A stretch of 60,000 nucleotides of DNA from positions 63,990,933-64,050,932 of the forward strand of contig CM043965.1 in the NCBI GenBank assembly GCA_014529385.2. Reading direction: 5' to 3'. The notes below the pieces were generated by a model that did no database searches, was not told the origin of the DNA, and saw only the letters and a program-made list of their open reading frames with translations. The first letter of the stretch is position 1, and each line of letters starts with the position of its first letter. Both the position numbers and the translations under genes were made by a program. The DNA is from Adiantum capillus-veneris (lineage: Eukaryota > Streptophyta > Polypodiopsida > Polypodiales > Pteridaceae). Shown piece after piece: positions 1 through 12,268 of the stretch.

Positions 1-2034
1 TTATCTAAGTCAAAATATACTAATTCTGGTTAAAATTTTAAGGGAGAAATTAGTAAATCATGTTATATGATTACATTCTATTTATTACAATTAGCTTACA
101 TAATAAAGAGGCCGTGATAATTATATCAAGGTTAGAAAAGTAGTATAAATATTTATTTAAGTCAAATTATCCTAATTTTAGCTCAAAATTAAAGATGAAA
201 ATTATATAATTAAGTTGAAAAATAATAAGATAATTACCAAAGGTCAAAACTATCCTTATCTACTTGTGGTAATTATACCATAGTTAATTAGTAAGGTTAG
301 GAAATTATAATTATCTGAAAGTCCTATTTTTAGTAAATGATTAATTAAAATAAATAGACTTTTGGTCAAAAGTTTTTAGGAAACTTATAGTAAGTGTAAA
401 CCTATGATATCAAGTTGAGGAAATGAAATCTTTAAGATAAAAAAATTCGAATAAATATTAAGCCCAAAATAAGTAGATTCCAAGCTTAAAATTCGATGGA
501 AAAACTAGGAAAAAGATATAGACAATTATAAGAAAACTAGGATAGCTTAGAAAACCCTTAGGGAAGCGGTGGAAAAAGTTATCATGCCTATATAGACAAA
601 TAAGAAATTACTAGGTCAAGAATTTATCCATTAAGACTATAAATTTAACCTTGAATGGGATACGGTTGAATACAAATGTTAAGTTTAGATTTCAAATAAT
701 TTACCTAATGATTAGACGTCCTTTTATAAGGATAAGAAGTTATGGCACCTAAAAGGATCCGATAAAATCCTACATCTGATGATGAGGACGTAGCTCCAAA
801 ACGAACTAGAGCGTTGCACGACCACGAAGCCGGGCTTAGTAGTAGGCCTTCAGAGGAGAGTATCTAGGCGCCAACGCAAGAGAAGATGGCCGATCAGTCT
901 CAAGTGGGTTTCAATTAAGCCTTTAAATAGTTTATGTTCTTTTATAAGTCAACATTGCATACGTAAGGAGTGAGTAAGAATAAAACAAGGAATAATTGGT
1001 CAAAAGGTAACTTCCAAGAAACCAACGTGCAATTGTTTATAAAGTAGAAAAGAATTGTTTGGGTTAAAACTGGTTGAATTAGAAAAGATATGATTGATCA
1101 TCCTTAAGACAGCTTGTCTCAAGACACCTCCGACTCCTTGGTATAAATTGATGATAATGATGACTTTCTAGCCACGAATAAGTCGGTTACCCCCATGAAC
1201 AATGAGTTTCTACTCCATGTCATGTCTTGATGTTTCTACATAATTTAGGATATCGTTTTTTATCGTAGGGGAGCCGTCCGGTTGTATGGGCAACTGGTTT
1301 GGTGTATGGGTACCCGGAACCTTGAGTGGGGGTTTATCCACTCTGGATTGTGAATAAGGAATGGGTGCCGTTTGTTTTTCACCCTTAGGTGGTCTTGAGA
1401 CAAGAAGAGTACTGGTCATGGTTATTATGGATAATGTTTTGATTGATAGGACCCTGTCTTAAGTTTAAAGATGTTTGTTTGCTAAAACAATGTTTTCAAT
1501 ATTGTTTTCAAGGGTTGGTTTAATATAATTCTGTTATGAAGGATAAAAGGAATCATTATTTTAATTATGATAAGAATGTGGTAGTAATTAAATAACAAAA
1601 GAATCATGTGTGAGTGCGGGGTGGTAAGTGGGGATTGACTAAGGTTGTCAATCATGGACGGGTGGACCTGATTAGTCAGGTAACTATCCATCATTGCGCA
1701 CTAAAACGTTTAGAAAACTTCTTCACTTGGAAGAGGAGTCCACCAGCAGTTGTGCCCTCACATCTGTTAGGGGGAAAAAAGCGTTGGTTGAGGATACCTT
1801 AGCCCAATTATGGCAGTTATAGGGCCGAAATAGTTTTTGGACTTTTAATACTTTGTCCCGTTTTTGCCGAGACAGGACTAGGTCTTCTTCTAAGGCTATA
1901 GACCCAAGCCATTGTCAATGGTAAAGGTCTATTCCTTGGATTCTTCTTGTTTAGAGACTCTGAATTTTATCAAACCTAGAGACCTGTCAAGGATCCCATC
2001 CCGATCTTGGTATTGGCGGGTTGGGGACCTTACA
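1..2034 (+). mobile_element. 5' LTR (3' part only) of a Ty3/gypsy-type retrotransposon
   Basis: This segment is a direct copy of about 5838-7745. For example, the opening bases match those at 5838, and the stretch around 1090-1430 recurs at 6870-7200. It ends in TTACA immediately before a tRNA-iMet primer site, so it is the downstream half of the 5' LTR; the upstream part lies before the window. Relative to the 3' copy it has an extra block around 240-330 and another around 1865-1950, plus scattered substitutions, so insertion was not very recent. Confidence 0.85.
745..930 (+). pseudogene. Broken copy of the small LTR-encoded ORF
   Basis: This is the counterpart of the open frame at 6505-6690 in the other LTR. 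The same frame begins with a Met-Ala-Pro-Lys-Arg stretch but is interrupted by TAA near 764 and TAG near 866. The acidic DDED patch and the Pro-Lys-Arg repeats are still readable. The two LTR copies should have been identical at insertion, so this copy decayed afterwards. Confidence 0.5.
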
Positions 2035-2036
2035 AG

Positions 2037-2048
2037 TGGTATCAGAGC
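2037..2048 (+). promoter_or_regulatory. Primer binding site (tRNA-iMet) of the gypsy-type element
   Basis: TGGTATCAGAGC, complementary to the 3' end of plant initiator tRNA-Met, lies two bases after the LTR terminus TTACA. The site fixes both the LTR end (2034) and the plus-strand orientation of the element. Confidence 0.9.
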
Positions 2049-3604
2049 GTGTGTTAATTAAAGTCTTGGACCTAGAGAAAAGTTTAAGGTATTACGTTGA
2101 AATAAGTGATCTCTGAAAAAATCAAATTAAAGACATATTTAATTGAAAAGAGGGAGAGAAAGAAAGAGAGAGAATTATCCCCATCTTTGCAGGAAGATTT
2201 TCATTAGGCCTACTCCAAATCCATGGATTTTAACACTAGGTTTATGAGAGCTTGCCTATCCCGACACTATTCAATGTGAAAAAGCGTGATGAAGTGGCTA
2301 GATAAGAGATTTTCTCCTTCCACTTGGAGGATCAGCTGGTGAGGATCTGGTGGAATTTTCTTCATTAATGCGGGAGAGTTAGAAGGTTTAGAACTAAATA
2401 TGAAGAGACTCAATTGGGCCGAAGATCTTCAAGTGATTGAAGTATACTTTTTCATTGGAATGGAAAATCCAGAGGAAACCCTTGTAATAGGTGATGTCCA
2501 AGTATCACAGAATCAGTGGGTGTTTGATCAGGTGTCTAAAGTAATCTACCTAGGTAGAATTAGACCCATAGGTGTAGGACCTAGTTTTAATGGACCAAAA
2601 GATGCTGTATATTTTGATCCTATATCTGATCCACCTAAAGTGTGCAAGATTCTAGTATAGGGTTGTCGTCACCCTTGTACATAGCAAGAGGAGCAAGAGC
2701 TTATGCAATCATGGGAGAACCAACCTTATGAATGAGGAAGATAAAAGAGACACTCGCTTGGCCATAGTTAGCAATCCTAGAGCTTTGTAAACCACTAAAA
2801 ATCAATAATGAAAAACTTTGAGTTACTTGTATATTATAATGGTATACATGATTTTCTTTTCTGAAATTACTTAAGGAATCTAAAGCTAAGCTAGTATCCA
2901 ATCAAGAAATTAAGGATTGATCTAACAAATGAGACAGAGGTTCCCGATAGTATTTGAATTTTGAGAATGAGATAGTTATCAAGAAACCAACTCACATTCT
3001 TTGTGCACACGATAGCCTTCCTTGGAAAATGACCTAGATATGAAAGTATTAAGGTACGAGACTAATAGGAAGCCAAAAAGAACTCTTGGTATGATACTTC
3101 TTAAAACCCTTTACATATTGTTGGTCAACCAGGTTAGAGTACAGAGGGGGTACCTCTGGTGCAATGGTGGAAGCTTGTGCCGAACGCAGACTGCTCACAA
3201 TGGCAAGAACATGCCGAGCGTGCTCAGATTGGCAAAGCTGAAATACATGATACTTGTTGAACGCGGATTGCTCTGAATGGTTAGTTAGACCGAGCGCGTT
3301 CATGTTGACAAGGTGGATATATGGATCTTTTATGGAATTGATTTAACCTGGTTTTTGAGATGATACAAATGGGTTGTAAAGGTTTTTAAGATGGGCTCAA
3401 CACTAAGAGTTTCTTGAGGAAAAATTGGCTAGCAAGTAACTCCAACCAGAAACTAGAAAGAACTCTTAGAGTAATCAGTAACATTTGGTAAAGTGGAAAG
3501 GTTATCCCTTCGAAGATGCCACTTGGCATGATGAATTTCTCTTGTCAAAGATTTTTCCAATTTCGGTTGAGATGAGGGCATCTCAAATTCTTAAGTTGGG
3601 GTGA
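2049..3604 (+). pseudogene. Short decayed interior of the gypsy element, ending in a chromodomain-like pol C-terminus
   Basis: Only about 1.56 kb separates primer site and 3' LTR, far too short for gag-pol, so most of the coding capacity is deleted. At 3487-3603 a frame reads VKWKGYPFEDATWHDEFLL and continues to the polypurine tract. That is the usual C-terminus of chromodomain (chromovirus-type) Ty3/gypsy integrases. An 86-codon open frame at 2400-2660 has no similarity I recognise. The purine-rich AAGTTGGGGTGA just before 3605 is the probable polypurine tract. Confidence 0.75.
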
Positions 3605-4129
3605 TGTAAGGTTTCCAGTTTCTGAAACCTTAAAGATTGTATCAAGCTTAATCAAACTGATATAATTATTGAAAAAAACAATGTAGAACTGTCCGATCGT
3701 GGCAAATATTGGTATTTTTGGAATCTTAAGAAACCTATAAATATGACCCTTGCTTCACAATTTCAGACAGACTCGGAGCCTTGACACACTCTCTCTCATC
3801 TAAAGAGATCGCTACGCAAAAATAACTAGAGATTAAGCTCTAGTTGATAAAATTAAACAGTAATTAGCCTAATCCTTTTTAATTAGCAAACCTAGATTAG
3901 CTTATTTCTTAATAAATTAAAGATTAATCCTATGTATACTAAAAAATCCTCTCTTAATTAAATATTCTGTGTTGATTATTGTAATTAAGCTTGGGGATAT
4001 TAAGCTAATTAATTATTATATCATATTAGGATTGAAATTATCTAAATTAATCATAAAATTAATGGAAAATATATTAATTAAGTTTAGATTAAGTTGAGAT
4101 AATTATCAGAGCTACATTACAGAGTCATT

Positions 4130-6060
4130 AAGTTAGAAAAATTATCTCATAATTTTTTGAGTAATTTTCATAATTAATTAAGCAAAATTACACTATTTTT
4201 TAGAGAAAATTAAAGGGAAAAATAATCTAATTGATTCAAAATGCTTTGAGTTATTTATTAGAGGTTAATTACATATTCAAAAACTCGTGATAATTATGTC
4301 AAGCTCAGATAATTAATCTACCTAATTACTTTAGCAAAATTACTTTTTTTTTAGGACAAATGAAAAGGGAGAGATTAGCAAATTGATTCAAAGTGCTTTT
4401 AGTTATTTATCAGAGGTTTATTCAAATTGAAACCTGTGATAATTATGTCAAGCTCAGTAATTAATATACCTAATTACTTTAGCAAAATTACTTTGTTTTT
4501 AGGACAAATTAAAAGCGAAAAATTAGCAAATTGATTCAAAATTCTTTGACTTATTTATTAGAGGTTAATTATATAATGGGAAACTCGTGATAATTATGTC
4601 AAGCTCACATAATTAATTCACCTAATTACTTTAGTAGAATTACTCTGTTTTTAGGATAAATTAAAAAGGGGATATTAGCAAATGGATTCAAAATGCTTTG
4701 AGATATTTATTACAGGTTAATTACATGTTAGAAAACCTGTCAAAATTATGTCAATCTTAGATAATTAATTTACCTAATTACTTTAGAAAAATTACCCTGT
4801 TTTTAGGACAAATTAAAAGAGGAAAATTAGCAAATTGATTTAAAGTGATTTGAGTTATTTGTTAGAGTTTAATTACATGTCACAAAACCTGTGATAATTA
4901 TATCAAGCTCAGATAATTAATTTATCTAATTACTTTAGCATAATTACCCTGTTTTAGGACAAATTAAAAGCAAAAAATTAACAAATTGATTTTAAATACT
5001 TTTAGCTATTTATCAAAGATTAATTATATCTTAGAAAACCCATGATAATTATGTCAACCTCAGATAATTAGGTTATATAATTATCTTAGCAGAATTACAC
5101 TGTTTTTAAGACAAATTAAAAGGGATAAAATAGCAAATTAATTTAAAATGTTTAAAGAGAATTATCAAACTTTAATTAAATCCTAGAGAACCCGTGATAA
5201 TTATGTTAACCTCAGATAACCAGTTTACCTAATTATATTAGCAGAATTACAGGGTTTTTAGGACAAATTAAAAGGAAGAAAATAGAAAATTGATTCAAAA
5301 TACGTTAAGATAATTATCAGAGGTTAATTATATCTTAGAAAACCCGTGATAATTATGTTAGCCTCATATAATTAGTTCACCTAATTATCTTAGCAAAATT
5401 ACACTATTTTTAGGACAAATAAAAAGAGAAAAAATAGAAAATTCATTCAAAATACTGTAAGATAATTATCAGAGGTTAATTACATCTTAGAAAATCCATG
5501 ATAATTATTCTAGCCACAGATAATTATTTTAGATAATTATCCTAGTAGAAAACCACTATTATTGAGGGCAAATTAAATGGAGAAATTAGTAATTCATATG
5601 CTACGATTACATGCTATTTATTAGAGCTAAAGTATACGATAAAGAGGTCATGATAATTATGTCAAGATTAGAAAAGTAGTATAGATATTTATCTAAGTCA
5701 AATTATACTAATTCTAGCTAAAAACTAAAAACAAAAATTAGTAAATCATGGTATATGATTACATGCTATTTATTAGAGCTAAATTACATGATGAAAAGGC
5801 CGTGAGAATTATGTCAAGGTTAGAAACTTAGTATAGATATTTATCTAAGTCAAAATATACTAATTCTGGTTGAAATTTCAAAGCAAAAATTAGTAAATCA
5901 TATTATATGATTACATTCTATTTATCACAATTAGATTACATAATAAAGACGTCGTGATAATTATATCAAGGTTAGAAAAGTAGTATAAGTATTTATTTAA
6001 GTCAAATTATCCTAATTTTAGTTGAAAATTAAGGATGAAAATTATATAATTAAGTTAGAA
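4130..6060 (+). repeat. About 151-bp tandem repeats inside the LTR
   Basis: The phrase GTGATAATTATGTCAAGCTC and close variants recurs near 4289, 4438, 4589, 4738, 4892, 5043, 5194, 5347, 5499, 5650, 5802 and 5954. Intervals are 149-154 bp. Each unit also carries an ACAAATTAAAAG block and a GGTTAATTAC block. About twelve units are visible, increasingly diverged at the edges. The 5' LTR fragment at 1-230 holds the last of these units. Confidence 0.9.
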
Positions 6061-6504
6061 AATAATAAGATAATTTTCAAAAGTTCTATTTTTAGCAAAT
6101 GATTAATTAAAATAAATAGACTTTGTGGTCAAAAGTCTTTAGGAAACTTATAGTAAGTGTAAACCTATGATATCAAGTTGAGGAAATGAAATATTTAAGA
6201 TAAAATAAATAGAATAAATATTAAGCCCAAAATAAGTAGATTCCAAGCTTAAAAGTCGATGGAAAAATTAGGAAAAAGATATAGACAATTATATGAAAAT
6301 TAGGAGAGCTTAGAAAACGCTTAGGGAAGAGGTGGAAAAAGTTATCATGCCTATATAAACAAATAAGAAATTACTAGGTCAAGAATTTACCCATTAAGAC
6401 TAGAAATTTAACCTTGAATGGGTTACGGTTGAATACAAAGGTTAAGTCTAGATTTCAAATAATTTACCTAATGATTAGACGTCCTTTTATAAGGATAAGA
6501 AGTT

Positions 6505-6690
6505 ATGACACCTAAAAGGACCCGAGAAAATCCTACATCTGATGATGAGGACGTAGCTCCAAAACGAAATAGAGTGTCGCACGACGACGAAGCCGGGCTT
6601 AGTAGTAGGCCTACAGAGGAGAGCCTTCAGGCTCCAGCGCAGCAGCAGATGGCCGATCAATCTCAAGTGGGTTTCCCATTATTCAATTAA
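6505..6690 (+). CDS. Small basic/acidic ORF inside the 3' LTR, function unknown
   Basis: A 61-codon frame runs from an ATG at 6505 to TAA. It contains MTPKRTRENP and APKRNR basic clusters separated by an acidic DDED patch, which resembles a nuclear-localisation segment. I recognise no family. Because it lies within a long LTR it could be a leader exon joined to gag by splicing; GTGGGT at about 6666 could act as donor. The 5' LTR copy is broken by stops. It may be non-coding. Confidence 0.3.
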   Translation: MTPKRTRENPTSDDEDVAPKRNRVSHDDEAGLSSRPTEESLQAPAQQQMADQSQVGFPLFN

Positions 6691-6884
6691 GCCTTTAAAT
6701 AGTTTATGTTCTTTTATAAGTTAACATTGCATACATAAGGAATGAGTAAGAATTAAAAAAGGAATAATTGGTCAAAAGGTAACTTCCAAGAAAACAACGT
6801 GCAATTGTTTATAAAGTAGGAAATAATTATTTGGTTTAAAACTGGTTGAATTAGGAAAGATATGATTGATCATTCTTAAGACAA

Positions 6885-7176
6885 CTTGTCTCAAGACACC
6901 TCCGGCTCCTTGGTATAAATTGATGATAATGATGGCTTTCTAGCCACGGATAAGTCGGTTACCCCCATGAACGATAAGTTTCTACTCCGTGTCATATCTT
7001 GATGTTTCTACATAAAGTTAGGATATGGTTTTTGATCCTAGGGGAGCCGTCCAGCTGTATGGGCAACTAGTTTGGTGTATGGGCACCCGGAACCTTGAGT
7101 GGGGGTTTATCCACTCCGGATTGTGAATAAGGAATGGGTGCCGTTTTTTTTCACCCTTAGGTGGTCTTGAGACAAG
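6885..7176 (+). repeat. Inverted-repeat arms within the LTR
   Basis: CTTGTCTCAAGACACC at 6885-6900 is nearly the reverse complement of GGTGGTCTTGAGACAAG at 7160-7176. The same pair occurs in the 5' LTR at 1113-1128 and 1388-1404. The enclosed 260 bases could be looped out in RNA or DNA. Confidence 0.6.
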
Positions 7177-7745
7177 AAGAGTAATGTTCATGGTTATTAT
7201 GGATAATGTTTTGATTGATAGGACCCTGTCTTAAGTTTAAAGATGTCTGCTTGCTAAAATAATGTTTACAATATTGTTTTCAAGGGCTGTTTTAATAAAA
7301 TTATGTTATGAAGGATAAAAGGAATCATTATTTTAATTGTGATAAGAACATGGTAGTAATTAAATAACAAAAGAATCATGTGTGAGTACAGGGTGGTAAG
7401 TGGGGATTGACTAAGGTTGTCAATCATGGACGGGTGGACCTGATTAGTCAGGTAACTATCCATCACTGCGCACTAAAACGTTTAGAAAACTTCTTCACTT
7501 GGAAGAGGAGTCCACTAGCGGCTATGCCCTCACATCTGTTAGGGGGGAAAAAGTGTTGGTTGAGGATACCTTAGCCCAATTGTGGCAGTTATAGGGCCGA
7601 AATAGTTTTTTGGGCTTTTAATACGTTGTCCCGTTTTCGTTGCGAAACAGGACTCTTCTTCTTGTTTAGAGACTTTGATTTTTATCAGACCTAAAGACCT
7701 GTCAAGGATCCCATCCCGATCTTAGTATTGACGGGTTGGGGACCT

Positions 7746-8350
7746 CAACCCCCCCCCCCCGGTCGGGCTTCCCAACTAGAATTCTGGCTTTCCCAAGCCA
7801 TGTGCTACTGGATTCAATGGATTGCCACTTGCCTCTCTTTCCTAGTTAAGTTTTGCTTTACATTTTTTATAAGCTCAAATCATTTCCATGGCAGGCCTTG
7901 TGATTTTATCACTTGTTTTTTTTACTCTTGAGAACAACACAACTCTATCAAAAGCTATAAGTTTATAACTCAATATCTATAAGCTATAATATCTTTTGAT
8001 TGCCTCAATCTAGAAGCTAGACTCAAAGCTATAAGTTGAGTGTAGATTGCCTCGCTAAGATTTTCAATGACAAAGTAATCTACAAGATTTTTCAATAAGA
8101 GTTTATGGGCGGCTCCCACTTTAGCCCCCATGATATTTGTGTCAAGGTGGCTTTTGTTTAAGCCGATCTTTATGAACTAGTTCTATAGACTGCCGACGCT
8201 TAGCTTGGGCTGAGCAAGGCTACTAACGTAATTCTTATTCTCTACTGCCTATTGGCTAGCACTGTGTTTTATGCATTCATTATGAGGATTTGTCCCTGAA
8301 ATTCTCTTGACCTTTCTACTTTTGCTTATAATAGTATGCTTACCATTCAA
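7746..8350. other. Non-coding stretch after the LTR element
   Basis: It starts with a run of about 13 C at the LTR border. I see no gene with support; a 67-codon frame at 7728-7931 crosses the LTR border and looks accidental. Confidence 0.5.
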
Positions 8351-8440
8351 AAGGTACAATGGGTCTTGAACCCTCGCGGGGCAACCCACACCTTCGGTTC
8401 ATGCATTGCTGTAGGCCATCCAAGCAAATGGCCCATGTTG
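8350..8440 (-). repeat. tRNA-like (SINE head?) fragment
   Basis: On the minus strand a B-box-like GGGTTCAAGACCC lies downstream of an A-box-like TGGCCTACAGCAATGC. The acceptor stem cannot be completed, so this is more likely a tRNA-derived SINE remnant than a tRNA gene. Confidence 0.35.
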
Positions 8441-9070
8441 CAATTTCAACGTGATCAAGAAGTTTTTTAAAAAAAATGTATGAATGTATCTATCAGCACC
8501 AACACCCAGCCATGTGCCCCTCCATTGCTTCCGCTTCCAACACCCTACAAGCGTGGAGGGAGGACTTCACCAACTACGCCCGCGTCCATCACTAGTTGTG
8601 TGCAACACTCCTGCTTTTGATTACTGCCAAGAGGCATCACCTGCGATTCTCGTTGTTTTTTGAGTTTCCCTAGTAGGGTACCTCGTACGGTCTATTTTCA
8701 AAACCTAAATTAATTTCCATCGAAGATTCTCATCGAGTCTGGAAATTCAAAGGCAAATGGGTCCAGCATTTGCGTTCTAATCTGCATGGTTCTGCCCAAT
8801 GCACACACAGATCTCCGAGAGAAGTGCTCTCGCTGCTCCCCCCAGCTTCCAGCCACCTGTCCCCCATGCCTCGCCATTGCCCGGTCTACGTCTCTGCTCA
8901 TTTCATTATGGCCACCACCTTATGTGTCAATCTATCTCTCTCTTGCTCTCTGCTCGACCTGCAACCCACCCTCCCATTCGGGCCATGCTCCTCTCTCATT
9001 CTTTATCCGCTCCACCTCGCATTCCCTCCAAACCCCTCCTCATCCCTGCGTGCGTGCGCGCGTGCGCACG

Positions 9071-9073
<3 letters not shown>

Positions 9074-9155
<82 letters not shown>
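9074..9155 (+). repeat. (GA)n microsatellite next to an alternating GC/GT tract
   Basis: An uninterrupted GA dinucleotide run of about 82 bp follows an alternating purine-pyrimidine stretch (GTGCGTGCGCGCGTGCGCAC, about 9048-9067). The several long frames crossing it are products of the repeat. Confidence 0.95.
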
Positions 9156-9159
<4 letters not shown>

Positions 9160-9242
9160 CTGTCCACAGCACTGTATGGGACGGGCACCTCAAATGGGAT
9201 CAAGGGTGGAGGTGAGAATGGTGAGTCGCATGCATTGTAGGC

Positions 9243-9470
9243 CGTGCGATTGAGGTGCCCGAATTTACAAATTCGCACGACCCAAATTGCCAAGATTGTG
9301 CGGCCCAAATTTACAAATCGTCCCGCATTTACATTTGTGGCATTGAAAAGCCATATACTTCAATGGACGCATGCGGGCGTGGTGGTTAGAGCACATGCAC
9401 CGCACAAGGGAGGTCGTGGGTTTGAGGCTCAAGGTGCGGATTGAATTTACCTATTGGCCCAAATTTACAG
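9243..9470 (+). repeat. tRNA-like SINE fragment with flanking short repeats
   Basis: At about 9372-9435 GTGGTTAGAGCACATGCACC and GGTCGTGGGTTTGAGGCTC resemble the A-box/D-arm and the B-box/T-arm of a tRNA. Around it, CCCAAATTTACA-type phrases recur near 9260, 9305 and 9457. I see no complete cloverleaf, so a decayed tRNA-derived SINE is the best reading. Confidence 0.4.
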
Positions 9471-11580
9471 AAACACATCCGACAGCTCAAATGACCCTCA
9501 CTGTTGATCCCATTTGAAAGCCCCCTTGCCAAATAGTGCGAAGGTCTGTCTTGTGTTTTTGTCGATCCAACTTTGGAACCTTTTCACACGCATATGAGCA
9601 TGCTAACTCTGAATATGAGAGGGATAATCACACTAATCATATTATAACTAAAAACTCCATAATTTGAACCAGCTTGAGAACCTTCTTGCCCAAATTTGAG
9701 CCAGTCAGTTTTCATTTTGAACGATCTTTGGATAAAACGAATCTATCTTTTCTCGAGCGAGACACACACACACACACACAGACTGCAAGTCGTGCACCAC
9801 GTTGTACACAATGACCACAGGACCACCCTTTTTTTTCCTTTCCTTTTTGGCTTTCTAAAAGAAGCCTTAGAGGAGAGTTGAGTTAAGCATATTTTTAATG
9901 TTTTCAATGATGATTTACTTTAAATGTTATTTAAGTTTTAAAATATTAAATGATCTTTTTGTTTCACCTTTCATTTCACATCCTCACATGGCTTGACTTC
10001 TATTCTTTTAGAACGCTACAGTGAAGCTTCTACACACACACACACACACACATTTGGACTACATCTTTGGGTGCATCTTTGAACCATTGGATAAAGCTTG
10101 GGGATTTGTGCGACATAGGAAGCTCATGATGACAAACTTAGTTTTTAACTATTTTCTATAGGTCCTTACGAAGAGGGTATTGACATTTGTTACCTCTCTC
10201 TATAAAAAGGGACATTGAATATTGGGTCACACAAAATCTTTCCCATGTGGTTATTCTCAATTTCCTACAATGCTTCCAAATGTTTTTCCATCCATCACTT
10301 CTTAATCTTTTGGAATATATTGTAATCTAAATAGTTCATTGTTATTTTTTTTTCAATAATTGAATACTTTATTGTGACAAAAAATGTTTTAAAATACCAG
10401 TGTCACTTTCTCATTTTCTCTCTCACAAAGAACTCTCTTATAATTATCAAAACCCTTTCCATAGCCTTACCTAGGCCATAGTGAACTTTCACGTTTTTAT
10501 TTATATACATACATACATCATACATATATAACTAACTAGCAAACCATGGTAAATGGAAGAAAAATCGATGAAACAAGTGAGAACTTAGTTAAAAAATCAT
10601 GCAAATTTTAAAAAATTTGCTAGTATCTCTGAGATTTTTCTTTGCAAGGAGGAAACTTGGTCGCTCAATGCAAGAGACATTCCCGAGCAATTCTTCACCT
10701 TCTATAATTTTAGTTAAACTCAACCTGACTTTATCAATTCTTTATTGTTTTAGAAAGTCATTGTGACTTTTTCACTTGTTTCCAGCTCCCCTTTTTCTTT
10801 TCAATTCCAAACAAAGGATCCTTTGATCGTTGCTACATACTTTCAAAAATTCTAGAGTTCCAAAACAATATAGAGAGATTTATATTTCAACAATGTCTAC
10901 TTTTCCATTTTCCCAATGTCTACCCTTTTTGTTGGCTTGTATAATGATTTTCAAAGAAACCATAAATACCTAAAAGATCTCCCTTTCATCTTGGTGGGGT
11001 TTATGACTATGTAAGTTTGAGAGCAATTGGTTATCTAACTATGAAGATGACTTTTTCACAAAGAAGTCTTGTAGCAACATTGACACTCAAGGAGTACCAT
11101 TTTCTCCCTTTTGTAGTCATGACATCCAAAAGTAGTGGAGCTATGTAGCTCGTGCCTCTTCATATAAAGTGGCTTATCATATAAAGTGTAAATGCTCTTC
11201 CTAAGATGTGGAACTAACCTCTCTATGTTATACATGAAAGAGATGCATTGTTGTGATATCATATAAAATTGTATTATCAATTAGGGTTCCCAATTTTGAA
11301 AAAATAAAAATCCTTTCAAAACATCTTAAATGCATAAGCGAAGGAAGTAAAAATACTTTCTTCTCTTTTAATTTCCCGCCGTAGTTTTCTAATATTTTTT
11401 TGAAGCCATTGGTGAATAATATTATACACATAATCACAAATGGTTTAAATAGTACAAAGGACCCCATTTGAACAATAAAGTGAGTGCACACTACACATTA
11501 GCATTTTAGAACATAATAATTTTTTTAAAAATAAAATAAATACAACAAAAGAAAGAGACACATTGAAAAACTAAAACAAA
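9471..11580. other. AT-rich non-coding region
   Basis: I see no supported gene here. It contains short CA runs (about 9762-9781 and 10031-10051) and several short frames without recognisable content. Confidence 0.5.
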
Positions 11581-11587
11581 CATAGGA

Positions 11588-12268
11588 CCTACTTAAGGCT
11601 ATTTACAAAGATTCTTTGTGAAAAATAGAAAGTGACACTATTATTTCTAAACAATACTATGTTTTTTTTCCTAAAGTGTAACAATGTATTATTCACATTA
11701 CAATATATTTCAAAGGCATACAAAATAATGCTTGGCACAAAATTCAATTCCTCTCTTTAAAGATAGAGGTACATAAATATCAACACCCTCGCACAAGGAC
11801 CTATAAAATATAATTTAAAATCATCATTAGCTTGTCATGTGGTATTAATCGACAAGCTTTTTTTAATGGTCCAGATTTTCACCCAAAAATCCACCTGTCA
11901 CTAAGGACACTTTATGTCGTCCAAAAAATATTTAAATGCTTTTATAAACAAAAATTCACTATGGCCTACATAAGGCTATTTACAAAGATTTCCTAATAAA
12001 AAGCTTCTTTGTGAAAAATAGAAAGTGACACTATTATTTCTAAACATGTAGTGTCACAATACTACGTTTTTTTTTCTAAAGTGTAACAATGAACTATTCA
12101 CATTACAATATATTTCAAAGGCATAAAAAATAATGCTTGGCACAAAATTCAATGCCTCTCTTTAAAGATAGAGGTACATAAATATCAACACCCTCTCACA
12201 AGGACCTATAAAATATAATTTAAAATTATCATTAGCTTATCATGTGGTATTAATTGACAAGCTTTTTT
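11588..12268 (+). repeat. Direct duplication of about 300 bp
   Basis: The sequence from GGCTATTTACAAAGATT to GACAAGCTTTTTTTAAT occurs at about 11597-11866 and again at 11968-12271, offset about 370 bp. Similarity is high, with small indels; for example the second copy has a few extra bases near 11990 and 12050. No terminal inverted repeats or coding frame are visible, so it is a local tandem duplication or two copies of an unknown short element. Confidence 0.85.

Larger units (their letters stand above)
3605..7745 (+). mobile_element. 3' LTR (about 4.1 kb) of the gypsy-type element
   Basis: The LTR starts with TGTAAGG directly after the polypurine tract. It ends near GGGGACCT at 7745, where similarity to the 5' LTR stops. 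The 5' LTR ends TTACA, the inverse of TGTAA, as expected for LTR termini; here that end is mutated to CTCAAC and followed by a poly-C run. The body contains a tandem array (4130-6060), a small ORF (6505-6690), a candidate stem (6885-7176) and U5-like sequence. At about 4.1 kb it exceeds the interior of the element. Confidence 0.85.

Noticed and set aside
7728-7931. 67-codon frame starting near the LTR end
   Set aside because: It begins inside the LTR terminus and crosses the poly-C run at the element border; no domain is visible.
8770-9308. Five overlapping long frames on both strands
   Set aside because: All cross the (GA)n tract, which is open in several frames; they contain no recognisable domain.
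9372-9435. Functional tRNA gene
   Set aside because: Only A-box and B-box-like parts fit; acceptor and anticodon stems do not pair, so it is a tRNA-derived remnant.
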